A stretch of DNA of 64,000 nt from Paragorgia papillata. Taxonomy: Eukaryota > Cnidaria > Anthozoa > Scleralcyonacea > Coralliidae. Both the position numbers and the translations under genes were made by a program. The notes below the pieces were generated by a model that did no database searches, was not told the origin of the DNA, and was given only the letters and a program-made list of their open reading frames with translations. This document shows positions 24,069 to 36,529 of this stretch, in pieces (the stretch's first letter is position 1; every line of letters starts with the position of its first letter). The DNA lies in contig JAWNZC010000321.1 of assembly GCA_035771165.1 (NCBI GenBank), positions 1,091,501 through 1,155,500 of the forward strand, written 5' to 3'.

Positions 24069-27000
24069 AATTCAAAATCTAAAGCAATTTAGAAAATAGA
24101 CATAACATAAACTATTTTAGTCGGGGAACTGATTCAGTGATTGTAGAAAAAGTCGGCACATTTCTGTTCACTTAGTTTAAACATCCTCTCGATATTCTTT
24201 TGCGAAGCTAGTCTAGTACTATAATGGTTACTTTGTCTTAGTTTGCACCATAGGCAAACTAAAGCTAGAATCCGAGGTATTTTATTTCATCGCGTTTTAT
24301 TCTAATGAAGTGGGTGGGTTTCGCTCTGGACAGCTCACGACCTTTTTGCTTTGATATGCTCTGAAATTGAATGCTTCGTGTAGGTAAATTAATTTAAGTA
24401 ACCTTTTAACCAGTGCAAATGTATGTATATTTGTTCAATGAAATATACTAATGGCGTTTTTGAGCCGGCCAAACTAGGGCTAGTGTGAATGCGATACAAT
24501 TATACTAATATTACTAGTATCCAGCTAAGCAAAAGTATTTTGTAAAAGTTTTTCAATACTTGTAGCATATGTGACCTCTCTGCATGGCATGTTTGCATTG
24601 TTAAGTAAGATATCGATAAGATAAGGTATACAACAGTTATTTCTATATGCACGGGTATAATTAATGTTTTCAAATTATATTCTTGTTGAGTAAATTATAC
24701 TCTTGTTGAGTTGTACTCTTGTTGAGTATATTGAGTTATTATTATGGATTGTGAATATAATTCGGTTTGTTCCAACTGAACATATATATTGGAACAAATG
24801 ACTGTCGAGAAATATTAATGTTACATCAGTAGCATACAAGAAATGTGATCAAGTTACGACAATACGGACATTTATTATCTACATTAACCCTGGAGGCCTT
24901 CGAGTAAAATCGTCTGGCGTTACGGAATTCGAGGTTCAGGGGTTTAAAATAGCCGAACTTCCTTTGCAGCAAAACATCTCTCAACTCTTTATATTAAAAG
25001 TTATAGACCCCATGGCCATGGATTTCAAAAAAGGTGCATGCATATAATATGCCTCGGCCAAAAATGTAACAGACATAAAAATCTGTGAAAAACCTTGCAT
25101 GTTCTGTACAAAAAATTACTTGGATATTGCATGTCATCGATAACTTATATATGCATGCTTAGACTTCATGTAGATTAGATATGCCACATGCAATCTAAGT
25201 ATTTTGAATATGAAAAAAACAACATTGCCATTGGCATTGGCATTATTATTAGCTCCATGCAGTTTACCACACAGCTGTATAATAGTTTCACAGACAAAGC
25301 GCTTCCTTTAAGCTTTAATGAAAATGATTATTCCAGGCATTTCCAGTGTTCTACAAATGTGAAATATGTTTTAATCACTATAACTTTAGAAAATCCACCA
25401 GAATATCTTTACCGAAACTCTCAGATGATATTGATGCCACAGCGGGCAAGCATTGTTAAAATGAAATCTAAAGTAAAAGCATTAGATGATTTGATGATAA
25501 CTGGCAGAAATCAAATAATAATCTTGTCTGTATATACTAATTATAACTGCAAATATATATACTGAAAGAACGTTACACGTCGCAATAACCGAATGCATGT
25601 GGTTAATTGGCTAAGTTATATATTAATACTGGTAAATAGAAATATCTTGGCTAAGACCGAGAACTGCATGAGGTGCTTATTTATGAGAAAGTAAAATTGA
25701 TGAATAGCAAAATAAGAAAAACAACGTATTTGAATTAAAGAATATTTCTTTCGCTTTTCCGTTTTTATTTTTCTATATGCAATAAATCACCACTTAGATG
25801 TGAATTTATTTTGGCTGATAGCAACTATTTTATAAATTAACATGTAAATGCGTGCAAATGTAATCGAGTTAAACTGATATTAAGTTAAATAAACGCTATA
25901 GTCGGCCTAGTTAGCGTATAAATTTGTCTATAGTCGGTAAATATGCACGCTAGTGGGTCCATGTGTCAGGTTATTGCGTACGAGCTATACTTAGCAAGGC
26001 GGTAAACACGCTAGTATAGTCAGGTTGGTGTGTAATCTCAGTAAAGGCGATAAACACCCGCGGTTATATAATGGCTAAGCAGAGTATATCTATAGGGTTT
26101 GCGTTGGGGGGTTATAGTTTAGCCTTTAGTTTATAGGTGACCTAGTTAATCTATAACTTAAGCCTTTTTTACTTGAATTGTATGGCCACGAGACTGTTTT
26201 AAAGATACTGAATGACCAATGGCTGAACGGTCATTCATTGAAAATGAAAAAAAAAATTATTGCCTTGCCATCTTAACCACGACGTTAAACTCGAACTTGA
26301 ATGTGCGTTACTGCAATACCGCCGTAAAACACACAGAGTATTCGTACTTGTCAAAAGAATTCTAAAGAACCGAAATCATTAATTACACCTGCATTGTGAA
26401 TTGAAAGAGGTTGATAGGTGGGACTGAATTCCAGATATATACACAAAATTAATGACAAAAAGAATTAAGAGAAGTTACAAAAGAAATAACCAATTACACG
26501 TGTATCACTGAGCAATTATACGCCCCGGATATACCGCAAGCTAAATAGTGTTTTTAAAAAGAAATTTTTCACATTTCTGTGGACAGCTTAGTGTATAATT
26601 AATGAAAAAACGTCTAGTGTTCCAGGCATGACAGGTACTTTTGAGGACGTTTTCATATTTTAGTTCTTTTAACTGTCTTAAAGAAACTTTGTCGTGATTT
26701 TACATATAGCTAATTACCCACTGAAACTTACTTTTAAAAAATTACGTTGCTTATGGCGAAGCTGCATGAGCACATGATGCCAGCAGTTTCAATTATCAAT
26801 ATATTGCCGATAAAAATAGAGTTCCTAAACTAATCGTAGGATATTAACTTTGTGATATTTTTAACAAATCACGGTTTCTTTGATTCATAGTAAACACTTT
26901 TTACATAAATTGTGAGTGCTTTACAAGAAGGCTTCAACTTCAAGTACTGAGTGCATGGGAAAAACAAACCTTTTTAAAACACCGACTGTTGAGTGCTCAT

Positions 27001-28960
27001 AGTTTACCAAGCTATATAGCCGCGGCTTTCTTCAAGATCTACAAGCCATTGTGAGCAATTACAGAGCTGATGAAGTATTTCTTAACGGATGTATTCTCCT
27101 ACACTATACGATATCCGGACATTGATGCAATGTAACAATGTCGGAATTGATAGCTGGCTTCTAATAAACGATAGCAATCATAATAACTTTTATTAATGTG
27201 AAACAATTCGTTTCAAAACACTTGTCTTGTTGTAATGCGTTGGCCTTTTTCGGTACCTTGATCATAAGGGTTAATTAAAAAGTTAGGTTGTATAATTACG
27301 TTTATAATGATGACTGGGAAAATATCAGAGCGTTCAAGGTTCTTTCAACTGCAAACTGAAAGAACATAATTTTGAAACCATCGTTAATTAAACTCTTGAG
27401 TTTTGGACATGATCACTTTAACTAAATAAATTCTCGCAGAATAATATGTTCTTTATCAAAGCCTACTAATATAGTTAACAAGGTTTTTCAGGGCCACAGA
27501 AAAGTTAGCGACATATTAATAATTAGGAGATTAAAATAACCCAACCACTTTTATATAGTGTGTGCATGGTTGAAACTAGCGGAATGCATGTTTAAGTTTA
27601 TATATATGGTCTAAATCATTTTCATTTTTTTCCCGAGTCCAGGTAATTTCAGTTCAAACTTTAGTTTGAAAAATCAGAGAGGAAAAGTAGATGAATTGCA
27701 TATAAACACATGCTGTAATTTATGGACTGACGCAGGTGCATAAATAACTTTCCATGAACCAGTGCATGCCATGAAGAAATAGCACTCCGAGAACCGTGTG
27801 TCTATTTTGGATTGCATGTTACCAAAATTTATATGTTTAATATACTTGCCAATAAGTTTAAATATGTGTAACTTATAAATCGAAGTTGCCCAGCAATGCT
27901 GGCACGACATTTTCAATAATTAAGGCATCAATATATAAAGTGAACCTAAACTTTCAAATTGAAATGTTTTGTTGTCACGAGGCTATATTGCACTTATTGG
28001 GCGGTATTGTGAGCAGCACTGAATCAGCAATACATGCTATATTGGAAGATTGTTGTAAAAGAGGATTCAGTTATGTTCTTTTGACTGACACCAAGACAGG
28101 GTACGGCAATAAATTGAAAGTTCTACATTGTTCGATGTATGCTGCGTGGGTGCCAAAGCTCCCAGCGTGCACTTACCGGATGTTGTTATTTTCAGCCATA
28201 GTGATAACATAAAAGGGCCATTATTTAGTGTTTAGCAAGGCATTCACCGGGAAACACTCGTGCGCCTAACGTTAAAACACTGTCAAGGGCTCCCATTAGA
28301 AAGTTCAAGACAAACGTTATACTCTTTGGTAAGTTGAAATATATACTTTTAATGACTATATGTTTTAATAATGACCCCATCGTGTTCTTGTAAGGCCTGG
28401 TACAATATTGCCAAAGCTTCACTGTGTAATTGTTTAGCTAACTTTCTCAAAAGTCCAAGTGATGTGTTCTATATCTGTTAAATCGCTTTTATATCACCTA
28501 CGCCACAAATTGTTTTCAACATGTTTCTTCAAGCAATTTGCGACGAGCCAATAAAATTCTAAATGTTTCAACTTGCCTCCAGTTTTATTACATAAATTGG
28601 CAGTTTTCATAGCCGTTTTATCGAATATTGTACTTGGCATATATAAAACTTATGTTTTAAAATCTTATATATATTGTATTACCCAAAACGAGTTAAATGT
28701 TATTTATGACAATCCGTATCAGTATGACTTATGCAGGCAGGTGATGGCTATCAGTTTACTTCTCTTACATACAGCGTGGGTTACGAAAGTAACTGATTTG
28801 GCGTGTGTCGACATTATGTCTAAAATATTTCCTTGCTTTTGTCTCTCGGTATAGTTGAAAAATGGAAGTGGGTGGGAGTGCCAAATATGCTGATTGCTTA
28901 ATCAATCATTTAATAAAGACATCCCACAAGCCTGACAACATAAATTCATTATTTGCTTAT
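24069..28960. other. AT-rich unique region without recognised genes
   Basis: About 4.9 kb in which I find no repeat family or domain. Open frames at 25188-25565 (125 codons, with an ATG), 27886-28212 and 28573-28854 have no signature or splice logic and read as chance. A small tandem of TACTCTTGTTGAGT (three imperfect units) lies at 24680-24728. The last part should hold the first exon and 5' intron of the cysteine-rich gene that follows. Confidence 0.45.
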
Positions 28961-28980
28961 TTTCCATTATAGAAACAAGA

Positions 28981-29265
28981 ATGAAGTCTCTACACATTTG
29001 CCTACCGATGCTCTTTTTGGTTGCTCTTTGCTTTGTAACTGAAACGTCAGGCAACGTTCATTGTTCACAGCTCTGTGCAGATATACGAAGAGCATGCATG
29101 TCAGCATGCACCAGCATGAGTGGCTGCAACGATTGTGTACTAGCAGCAGACATATGTCTAGATATATGTGCCAAGAAAAAGACTAGCTCACGACACGCTA
29201 AAGTTAAAAGTCGCAAATTCATGAAAGTGATGAAAAAATGGAAAAGAAAGTTCCTGGGAAACTGA
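28981..29265 (+). CDS. Small secreted cysteine-rich basic protein
   Basis: A 94-codon frame begins at an ATG eight bases after a clear acceptor (TTTTCCATTATAG), so the whole protein lies in one exon behind a 5'-UTR intron. Residues 1 to about 24 form a signal peptide (MKSLHICLPMLFLVALCFVT, then ETSG). The mature part has eight cysteines spaced C-x3-C-x6-C-x3-C-x5-C-x2-C-x6-C-x3-C, consistent with a disulphide-braced helical bundle. The last third has no cysteine and is strongly basic (KKK, RHAKVKSRK, KKWKRK), which suggests membrane or nucleic-acid binding, or a cleaved tail. The broken gene at 2518-2773 shares the spacing and gene structure. I do not recognise a named family. It could be an antimicrobial, venom or matrix peptide; nothing in the sequence decides this. 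Confidence 0.75.
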   Translation: MKSLHICLPMLFLVALCFVTETSGNVHCSQLCADIRRACMSACTSMSGCNDCVLAADICLDICAKKKTSSRHAKVKSRKFMKVMKKWKRKFLGN

Positions 29266-29626
29266 CTGTAACAAACAATTAATTCTAACACAAGAGGAGA
29301 ATATTTATTTGTTAAAAATATCTTTAGTTAATATATATATATATTTGAATTAAACATGTAAATATTAATTGCTGGAGAAAAAACATTGTACAGTTCCTAC
29401 AGAAACAGAAACACACACAATATACATACTGTACTATAAAGAAGGTACTTATATCGAAACGTTTAAATTAAAGGATTCTACATAGTACGTTCAGAAGTTG
29501 TTGGTCTCCATTTCTGATTTTACAGAGTATATATATTTATAACATTTAAGATCTTTCTGGTCACCATGTTTCATATACCTAGTTTTCTTTTCAACACATG
29601 CACTTCAAGGTGTTTTCATATCAGAT

Positions 29627-29632
29627 AATAAA
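29627..29632 (+). terminator. Possible polyadenylation signal
   Basis: AATAAA lies 362 bases downstream of the stop of the cysteine-rich gene, and TTTTTGATTG follows closely. No nearer canonical AATAAA was seen. Plausible but untested. Confidence 0.35.
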
Positions 29633-29639
29633 CGGTTTT

Positions 29640-31040
29640 TGATTGAATGTATGGTATAACTTCTTCAGCGAAGTATTTAGTATTACAGTATTCATCAACA
29701 GAAATTTGAGGCAATGTTCTAATTTATCAAAGTTTATTTCCACAAGTATAGCCTCAACGTCGAGGTAACTGACCCATTGTATATTCTCATGAATTATTTT
29801 AATACTGTTTTAAAAAAAAACACTCGTTAAAACGAGTTTGAGAAACACAGTGAGGGTATTGTCGCGTGATGCACATATAGTTCCACAGGAATAGACCAAT
29901 TAGAAATTATGTAAATAAAGCAGATCTATATATTCTATAAACACGATACCTTCACATTCCTTCACAATTTCTAGTTCTATTTTAATAACTTTATGGAAAT
30001 ATCCTTTCATTAGATCTGCCCGACTAGAGTAAATAAGCTTGCATCTATATAACAAATCGGCATGAACATGCAAGCCCTTCATCATCGCATTACTGCCTTT
30101 TTGTTATGTTAATTTTTGCAAGATATTCGTATCATACCGCTTTTCTTAGTTATATTTCAACACTCATGTTACATCACTTAAATTAACACACTCGTTGCAA
30201 TTGATCCAGATGTGCCGCTTAAATATACTATTGTATTATACTAGTTAACTGATACTGAAATGGAAGGGCAATGACAAAATATGTCTGAAAAGAGAAAAAA
30301 ACTCAAATAAATCCCAGAATCAGAATAATATTATTGAAACAATATTATTGAAACAATATTTCGGTATATTTCATAAAAAAAACACACGCACATAATGTTA
30401 ATCAAAGTTCATCCATTATCAGGCAAAATGGCAAAGTGTCACTCTCAACACGTTCAGGCAGTCAAGTGACAAAGAATAAAGAGCAAAACAATTTTATCCG
30501 CATGCAAGTAAGAGATTTCGTGCTCATTATGAGTCAATATAGAGATCCTCAGGAGTGGACACAGAAACTAGACAAGCTATTTCCGGCAAGTCAAAGAGAC
30601 TTTGGGTGATAGTGTAGTCACAAGAAAAAATGAAATGAAAAGAAAAACGTAACAACACGGGCATATTAATGCCTGGTCACCTGATCATATCTTCGTTTCT
30701 TTTTTAGCCTAATGTGCAGACGTTAAGTAAGGCAGCGTCTGCACGCAGGCTATGTTTTTCTCTCTCTTATTTCAAAAAATAAACACATACACATGATCAG
30801 GAAATGAAATCAATTAACTAATTTTGTATTATTTCGCCTGACAGAATTGAGCATGTTAAACAAAGTCTCATATTTCCTATATATACAACAAAAAATTACT
30901 ATATCGAGCAATTTCTACGACTAACACAGAGTAACACAATGTCTGCATGGTCATGAACGCTATATACTTTGGCTTGTTTTTCGGAACGCAATTACTTAAA
31001 AAGAGTAGCGTATATATTATATATATATATATTTATTATG
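29640..31040. other. AT-rich stretch, nothing recognised
   Basis: No gene, RNA or transposon was recognised. There is a short hairpin (CTCGTTAAAACGAG) at 29823 and a local repeat ATATTATTGAAACA near 30330-30358. Confidence 0.4.
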
Positions 31041-31206
31041 TTCTAAGGATTTTGGGTGAAGGAAAACTCGAGTGTAGAATATATACATTTTAAGACCAAA
31101 CCGGGACCAGTTGCGAAAAATGCAACTACACAGGCCTTCCGGCAGGAATTGAACCCACGACCTTGCGATTCTAGCAATGCTCTGACCACTGAGCCACGGA
31201 GGGCGT
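31041..31206 (-). mobile_element. tRNA-derived SINE, full head, minus strand
   Basis: Read in reverse it starts CGCCCTCCGTGGCTCAGTGG, which contains a good A box (TGGCTCAGTGG), then GGGTTCAATTCC as B box. The body matches the SINE at 1390-1594. It abuts a plus-strand partial copy of the same family head-to-head. Confidence 0.8.
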
Positions 31207-31344
31207 GAAGGCCTATGTAGTTGCATTTTTCGCAACTGGTCCCGGTTTGGTCTTAAAATGTATATATTCTACACTCGAATTTTCCTTCACCCAAAATCCT
31301 TAGAACATGCTATGTAATCGAGTGAAATGCCCAATATCACTTAT
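31207..31344 (+). mobile_element. 5'-truncated SINE copy, plus strand
   Basis: It begins inside the family consensus at AAGGCCTATGTAGTTGC, lacks the tRNA head, and runs to the tail AATATCACTTAT. With the preceding minus copy it makes a near-perfect inverted repeat of about 120 bases per arm. Confidence 0.75.
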
Positions 31345-31374
31345 ATATTTATTATATAGCTACTAGTAATATAT

Positions 31375-32735
31375 GAGCTATCCTGCAATCTGATTGGTTG
31401 TTCTACTACTAGGATATTACTTCATATATATGCAGTAGAGAAAAACAACATGGCGGCGTGTTTTCTTTATGCCGACAGTAGAAACGTTGAAATTGCCGGG
31501 GGTTTTAGAAAGAAATACAGCGAAAACCACAAATGGTTGTATATAAATATCTCACAGTCTATAACAGGACATTAATAAATACACAATTTAGCAAGTTAAG
31601 TGGTAAAAATTACCTAAAAACTACGACTGAATTAATAGCGACTTAACAGATTGATAATAATTTATTGCCAAACAAGAAAACCACGGTTAAAATCAAGCTT
31701 ATACGACACATATTTTATAGGAAATCACTAATAAAGAGACTTTTTTGATGTAGATAAGCATTTCGAGCAGTAAAAAGCATATTATTTTTCAATTTTGAAG
31801 CCCGAAAACAAGCAACTACAATCCTGGACAAAATTGTTGGGCCACTTTGCCGATTTTGCCGATTTTCGCATAGTGTCCCAAGCACTTTTGTCCAGGATTG
31901 TCTGAAAGAAAAAAACAATTTGGGGGCGGCGATTCTGCGCAGTTTGCTCGAAAATGACATAAATACGCTCCCACATGCATGAACAACAAATTGTTTGTGG
32001 GATATAGAAGGTTTGGTGAATATGCAAATTAAATAGAGCTCTCGTGCGGGTGGTACCGGTGCGGGTGGGAACTCTGCAGAGACTCTGCTCCAGCACAGTT
32101 CCCTTCCCCATTGAGGGGGTAAGGAGGAGCAGAGATGGGGGCTCTTTTATTAAACTGTATATATTTTGCAATGTTACAAAGTTAAAAAGCTGTGTTTTAT
32201 TGAAAAATCATAAACTCGTCATTTTCAGACAATCCTGGACAAAATTGTTGGGCCACTTTGCCGATTTTGCAAGCACTTTTGTCCAGGATTGTAGTAATTT
32301 AGTTTTGCTAGAGTGTTTCTTTCATGATTGCATGAAATCAAAATCTTTTCTAAAGCAACAATGTTAATATAAACAACTGACTAACCTTTTGATTTCATAT
32401 AGAGCTATCTTTTGATCTTATTGTTGATCTTATATAACACATTTTTTGGCTCTAGGGCAACATTTTGAAGCTGTTTACCGAACAGTTCGGCGAGAAATTA
32501 TATGTCGGAAGTATATAAGCTGCCTGCGCCGGAAGTTTGTTGTTTTCAAACGCTTCGCTGCCAACAAATAAACAGAGTCGTGTAATTTTGTTTTTTTGTA
32601 CAATGCCTGGCTATATAATAAAACAATTATACCATTCGCTCTCGTCGTATACGAACTAATAGCCAACAGTCAGCGTTTCGCGCCTCATGCATTGGCTATG
32701 AGCTCTTATACGACTCGAGCTCATGGTATATATAT
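31375..32735 (+). repeat. Long dispersed repeat, copy 1 (with insertion)
   Basis: This and 32760-33655 are diverged tandem copies. Both start with ATATGAGCT and TCTGATTGGTT, then GTAGAG(G)AAAAACAA(C/G)ATGGCGGC. They share AATACACAATTTAGCA and AAAGAGACTTTTTT, and end with TTGGCTATGAGCTC and CGAGCTCATGGTATATA. A short frame from the ATG at 31450 to 31575 is closed early in copy 2, so it is not conserved. This copy is interrupted by the composite element at 31819-32291. The unit may be a non-autonomous DNA transposon with its own promoter. Confidence 0.6.
31819..32291. mobile_element. Composite insertion: two inverted mini-MITEs around 329 bp of cargo
   Basis: An 82-bp foldback (31819-31900) starts CAATCCTGGACAAAATTGTT and ends TTTTGTCCAGGATTG. 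A 62-bp version lies at 32230-32291 in the opposite orientation. Between them is about 329 bp unrelated to either. TA flanks the whole block (31817-31818 and 32292-32293). The sister repeat has the uninterrupted site (AACTAAGTAATTT at about 33203), so the entire block, cargo included, was gained or lost as one unit. The TA duplication suggests Tc1/mariner-type mobilisation. Confidence 0.65.
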
Positions 32736-32759
32736 ATTTATTATATATATATATATAAC

Positions 32760-33655
32760 ATGCTATCGGATATGAGCTTTTGCGTAATCTGATTGGTTCC
32801 CTACTACCAGGCTATCAGCTCATATCCTGCTAGTAGAGGAAAAACAAGATGGCGGCATGTTTTTTTTAAACTGCCGAAAAGAGTTGAAATTGACGGATTT
32901 TTATACAGAAAAACACCAACACCCTCAAACCAATGTATAAAAAAACAACATCGTGTAAAAATACATTAACAAATACACAATTTAGCATGCTAAATGGTAA
33001 AATTCACATAAAAATTACGTCTTTTTACTTCAAAAACCCGACTAAATTAACGGGTTGGTATTAATTTGTTGCCAAACAAAGAAACTCACGGTTAACATCA
33101 AGCTTACAACACACATTTCGTAGGAGATTACCAGTAAAGAGACTTTTTTATTTAGATAAGCATTTGGAGTAGTAAAAAGCATGTTCTTTTTCAAAAACAA
33201 CCAACTAAGTAATTTAGTTTTACTGCCGAAGGTGTTTCAGTTTCATTTTTTGCATGAAATCAAAACCTTTTTCACGACAGCAACGCTAATATAAACAACT
33301 GACCCACCTTTTGACTTCATAAAGGTACCTTTTAATCTTTTTTGCTGATCTGCTTAACACATTTTTTGCCTCTCGAGCAACATTTATACAATATTTCGAA
33401 GCTGTTTACCAAACAGCTCAGCGAGAAACTCCATGGAATGCATCATTACGCATGGCGGAAGTATTAGTTACCTATGCCGGAAGATTGTTGTTTCAAACAT
33501 TTCGCTGTAATTTTGTCTCTTGTACAGTGCTTGGCTATATACGGAAACAGTTATACCATTCGCTCTCGTTGTATACGAACTAATAGCCAACTCGGCGTAG
33601 CGCCTCGTTGGCTATGAGCTCATATAGGCTACAACTCGAGCTCATGGTATATAAC
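32760..33655 (+). repeat. Long dispersed repeat, copy 2 (uninterrupted)
   Basis: Diverged tandem partner of the block at 31375-32735, with a (TA)n tract between them. It carries the empty site for the composite insertion. Its ATG after the AAGATGGCGGC phrase is followed by a stop within seven codons. Confidence 0.6.
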
Positions 33656-33751
33656 TGTTAAATATAGCCAACGTCATATTTATCTGAAAAACCGGCCCAA
33701 CATTTTACATTGCACCCATTACTTTTTGTTACGGTAAGCGACAGTCGATTT

Positions 33752-34064
33752 GTCTAGACATAGTCAATCGAGATATGGTCTGGAAACTCAGCTAAAGTCT
33801 TTGGTCTATCTTTTTGTTCGCCTTTATGCATTTTTGTGCACGGTGCACGGTCACTGAACACATTGTATTTTAGTATAATGAACGAATTGTCCACTAGCAA
33901 CGTTTCAGTTCAATCACTCAACCGTGCTATTTAAATATTAATAAACCTAAAACAAAGGATGTGCACGGTGTAAGGTACGGTTCAACATAAAATCCTAGCT
34001 CATTATAGGCGCTTTGAAGTTTGCCGAGTTTCCAGACCATATCTCGATTGACTATGGTCTAGAG
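33752..34064. mobile_element. Foldback MITE with 35-40 bp inverted ends
   Basis: The left end TAGTCAATCGAGATATGGTC with TGGAAACTC pairs with GAGTTTCCAGACCATATCTC and GATTGACTATGG at the right. The interior repeats GTGCACGGTG. No open frame or target duplication noted. Confidence 0.6.
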
Positions 34065-34788
34065 CAAGGTACAACATATACAGTTCAGTTGACTCCTTCG
34101 TAAACATGCACTACCCACTGATCTCAATGTAACTAGATAGAACATGGGGCCAAATTTTACTTGCCAATGCAGCTGTATGATGACGTGACCACTACCTAAG
34201 ATGGCCACTAAAATTGATAAGCTTTCGTAGATTGAAAACAGATAAAAAGAGCTGAGTCACTTAAAAAATTTTTAACGTATGTAATGACACAAGAAGTACT
34301 CAATAAGGTTCGAGACTTTAATTTCTTGCATGCCTTTGTTTTTATTACTGAGCTGTAAATCTATTAAATTTTGTTGTTTTTCTTCAGTGCCGATAACGAA
34401 GAAACTTGATTTTTGATTTAATCCACGAATTTTTTCAAAACTTTGAGCGTCGTTGCCCATCGATTGTCTTATAATTCAGTAACATGAGAATGTTTTCCAC
34501 AGAAGATCCAAACCTAGTAGAATTCAGTTTACACGGAAGTGATAATAAAATTTAAAACTGCTAAGAAATAAATTTTAATAATTAATAAAATTTCTTTTAT
34601 CGGTTTCTTGGCTAAATTACTGTTTCTTCACAATTGCTTTAATCTTTTTATAGCGTATAATATAGATTAACAAAACTTAGTCTAAACAACATCACATTCA
34701 TAAATATATTATAACAATGATATGATGTGCCAGTGATTTCACCATAGTTGTCAGTGACATTTAGAGTTAAAATTAGAAATTCTGTATT

Positions 34789-34836
34789 AGGGTTGGGATT
34801 AGGGTTGGATTAGGGTTAGGGTTGGTTTTGGGGTAA
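34789..34836 (+). repeat. Degenerate telomere-like TTAGGG repeat
   Basis: Imperfect copies of TTAGGG/TTGGGA (for example GATTAGGGTTAGGGTTGG) sit inside the duplicated block; the other copy (45838-45878) is shorter by about two units. Irregular, interior and duplicated with its surroundings, so this is an interstitial repeat and not a chromosome end. Confidence 0.6.
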
Positions 34837-36126
34837 GTTATTCTTTGTTATTTTGGATTAGTTAAATTTAGGGGGTTATTCATCCATGGAAATCCCTAAA
34901 GGCTGGAGTGACCGGGGTTACTCATCCCTGGAGGTCACTCACCGCTCTTACACCGGCCGTAAGAAAAATTCACATGTTTTAATAATTAAGGAGTAGGCTA
35001 TAGGCAATCGGACCAACACTGGGGTTAACATTGCAGCCGATACAGAAGTTACTGAACGGACAAAACGCAAACGCATTTTTCTCAAGGTTTAAATAAGATG
35101 TCTGCATGTGAAACACTGTTAACAGATACTGATAAAATATGAATAAATGTAATAAAAGTGCGTCGCATGTTGATATGAATTCGATCACAGACATGCATAG
35201 GACAGAAAAATTAAAAAAACGGGTTTTAAGGTCGCTAAAGTTTGCAAGAAATAAAATAGATATCGTTAGATAGCTATATTAACTTGTAGCCTACAATGTT
35301 GTATTTGATTTTTCGATAAACACAAGCCAATAATAGTTGTGAATTTTTAAATTAAATTAAAATTAAATTAAAACCAGAGGCAGAGGGCTTCACTCGGGGC
35401 GACTCAAGTAAAAAGCGTTTTATCATTTTGTTCAAAATCTTTTTTTTCAGTTTAATTCCGAGATAAATTTCTAGCAAAAACGTGCCAGCGTTTTTTGATA
35501 TGTCGAGTTTGGCTGATTTTATTGACGACCAAAGTTGAAAATGTTGTTTTTCGGCCAACATTCGGACAAAATAAGTCATAAAATCGAAACCATGCAGGCA
35601 ATAAATAAATAAATAAATAAATAACCCGCTGACACCGTTTTGCTGGAAATTTATCTCGGAATCGAACTCCGAAAATGCTTTGTTCTTAAGTCGCCCCAGG
35701 GCGTGGTCGCCCCGAGTGAAGCCCTCTGGTTTTACTTGAAAAATTCTCAACTATTATTGGTTTGTGTTCATCGCAGAATCAAATACAACATTGTATTCTA
35801 CAAATTAATAGCTTTCTAACGATATTTATTTTGTTTTTGTAGCATAAATTCTGACGAATTGAGAGCGCTTTACCGAAATGAGCTTGCAAACCTTAACGAA
35901 GATCTTAAGTGAAAACGGTTAATAAGGAGAAACCGTACAAGTCCTCAATGTACCTAGTTACCGTTGATAAAACTGTGTTATCAGATATCCGTCCAGTTGG
36001 ATCAACTAGTTCCTCTAGCGACCCAAACCAGCATTTCAAAAACTACTCAACTATCGTATTTCAACGGAACGTCTAGAGTTTGAAACTCATTGTCTGATGA
36101 TGAGAATTAGAATTCACAAAACTTTT

Positions 36127-36529
36127 TCAGCTATCAGCTAGCTCTACATTTCTGCTGTTTGAAAAATCAAGTCTTCTTGATAAGATCCAGTTAGAATTCC
36201 GAGAAGAAGTAGCTGGAAATCCCAGCCCAGAGGATTGATTAGCCTGCAATGAAGGTTGATTTTGATGTGATAACCCATGGTGAATATTTCGTGTCCTTAA
36301 CTGTCGGTCAAGATCATTACGCTGCATTATTTGGCTGCTGAACAACGGAGGCAGATCACAAATGCCTGGTATCGAATTTGTCTGAACTTTACTGTGCCAT
36401 TTCTTATCAAGAAATATTATAATAAATATGAACAAAACAATTCCCAACAAAATCAGCGCCCCCAATATTTGACCCAAAGGTTCCCGTTTGCCTTCAGATG
36501 CCTGCATGACTAACGATTTCTTATTGAGT
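36127..36529 (-). CDS. Single-pass membrane protein, terminal exon (copy 1)
   Basis: On the minus strand an acceptor (GGTTTTCAG) precedes an exon open from 36529 to a stop at 36127. There is an in-frame ATG seven codons into it (MQASEGKREP), but the open frame reaches the acceptor, so this may be a downstream exon. A strong hydrophobic helix (ILGALILLGIVLFIFIIIFL) is followed by DKKWHSK, giving a likely cytoplasmic tail of about 90 residues rich in Ser, Asn and Gln and lacking cysteine after GICDLPP. No domain is recognised. The duplicate at 47182-47584 encodes the same 126 residues from the ATG and differs by one silent base that I could find. Upstream exons were not located. Confidence 0.55.

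Noticed and set aside
25188..25565. 125-codon frame starting with ATG in a repeat-free region
   Set aside because: AT-driven composition, no signature, no splice sites with a partner; left as chance, though it is the best unexplained frame in that region.
34789..34836. Telomeric TTAGGG-like run as a chromosome end
   Set aside because: Irregular, under 50 bp, interior, and copied with its block at 45838-45878.
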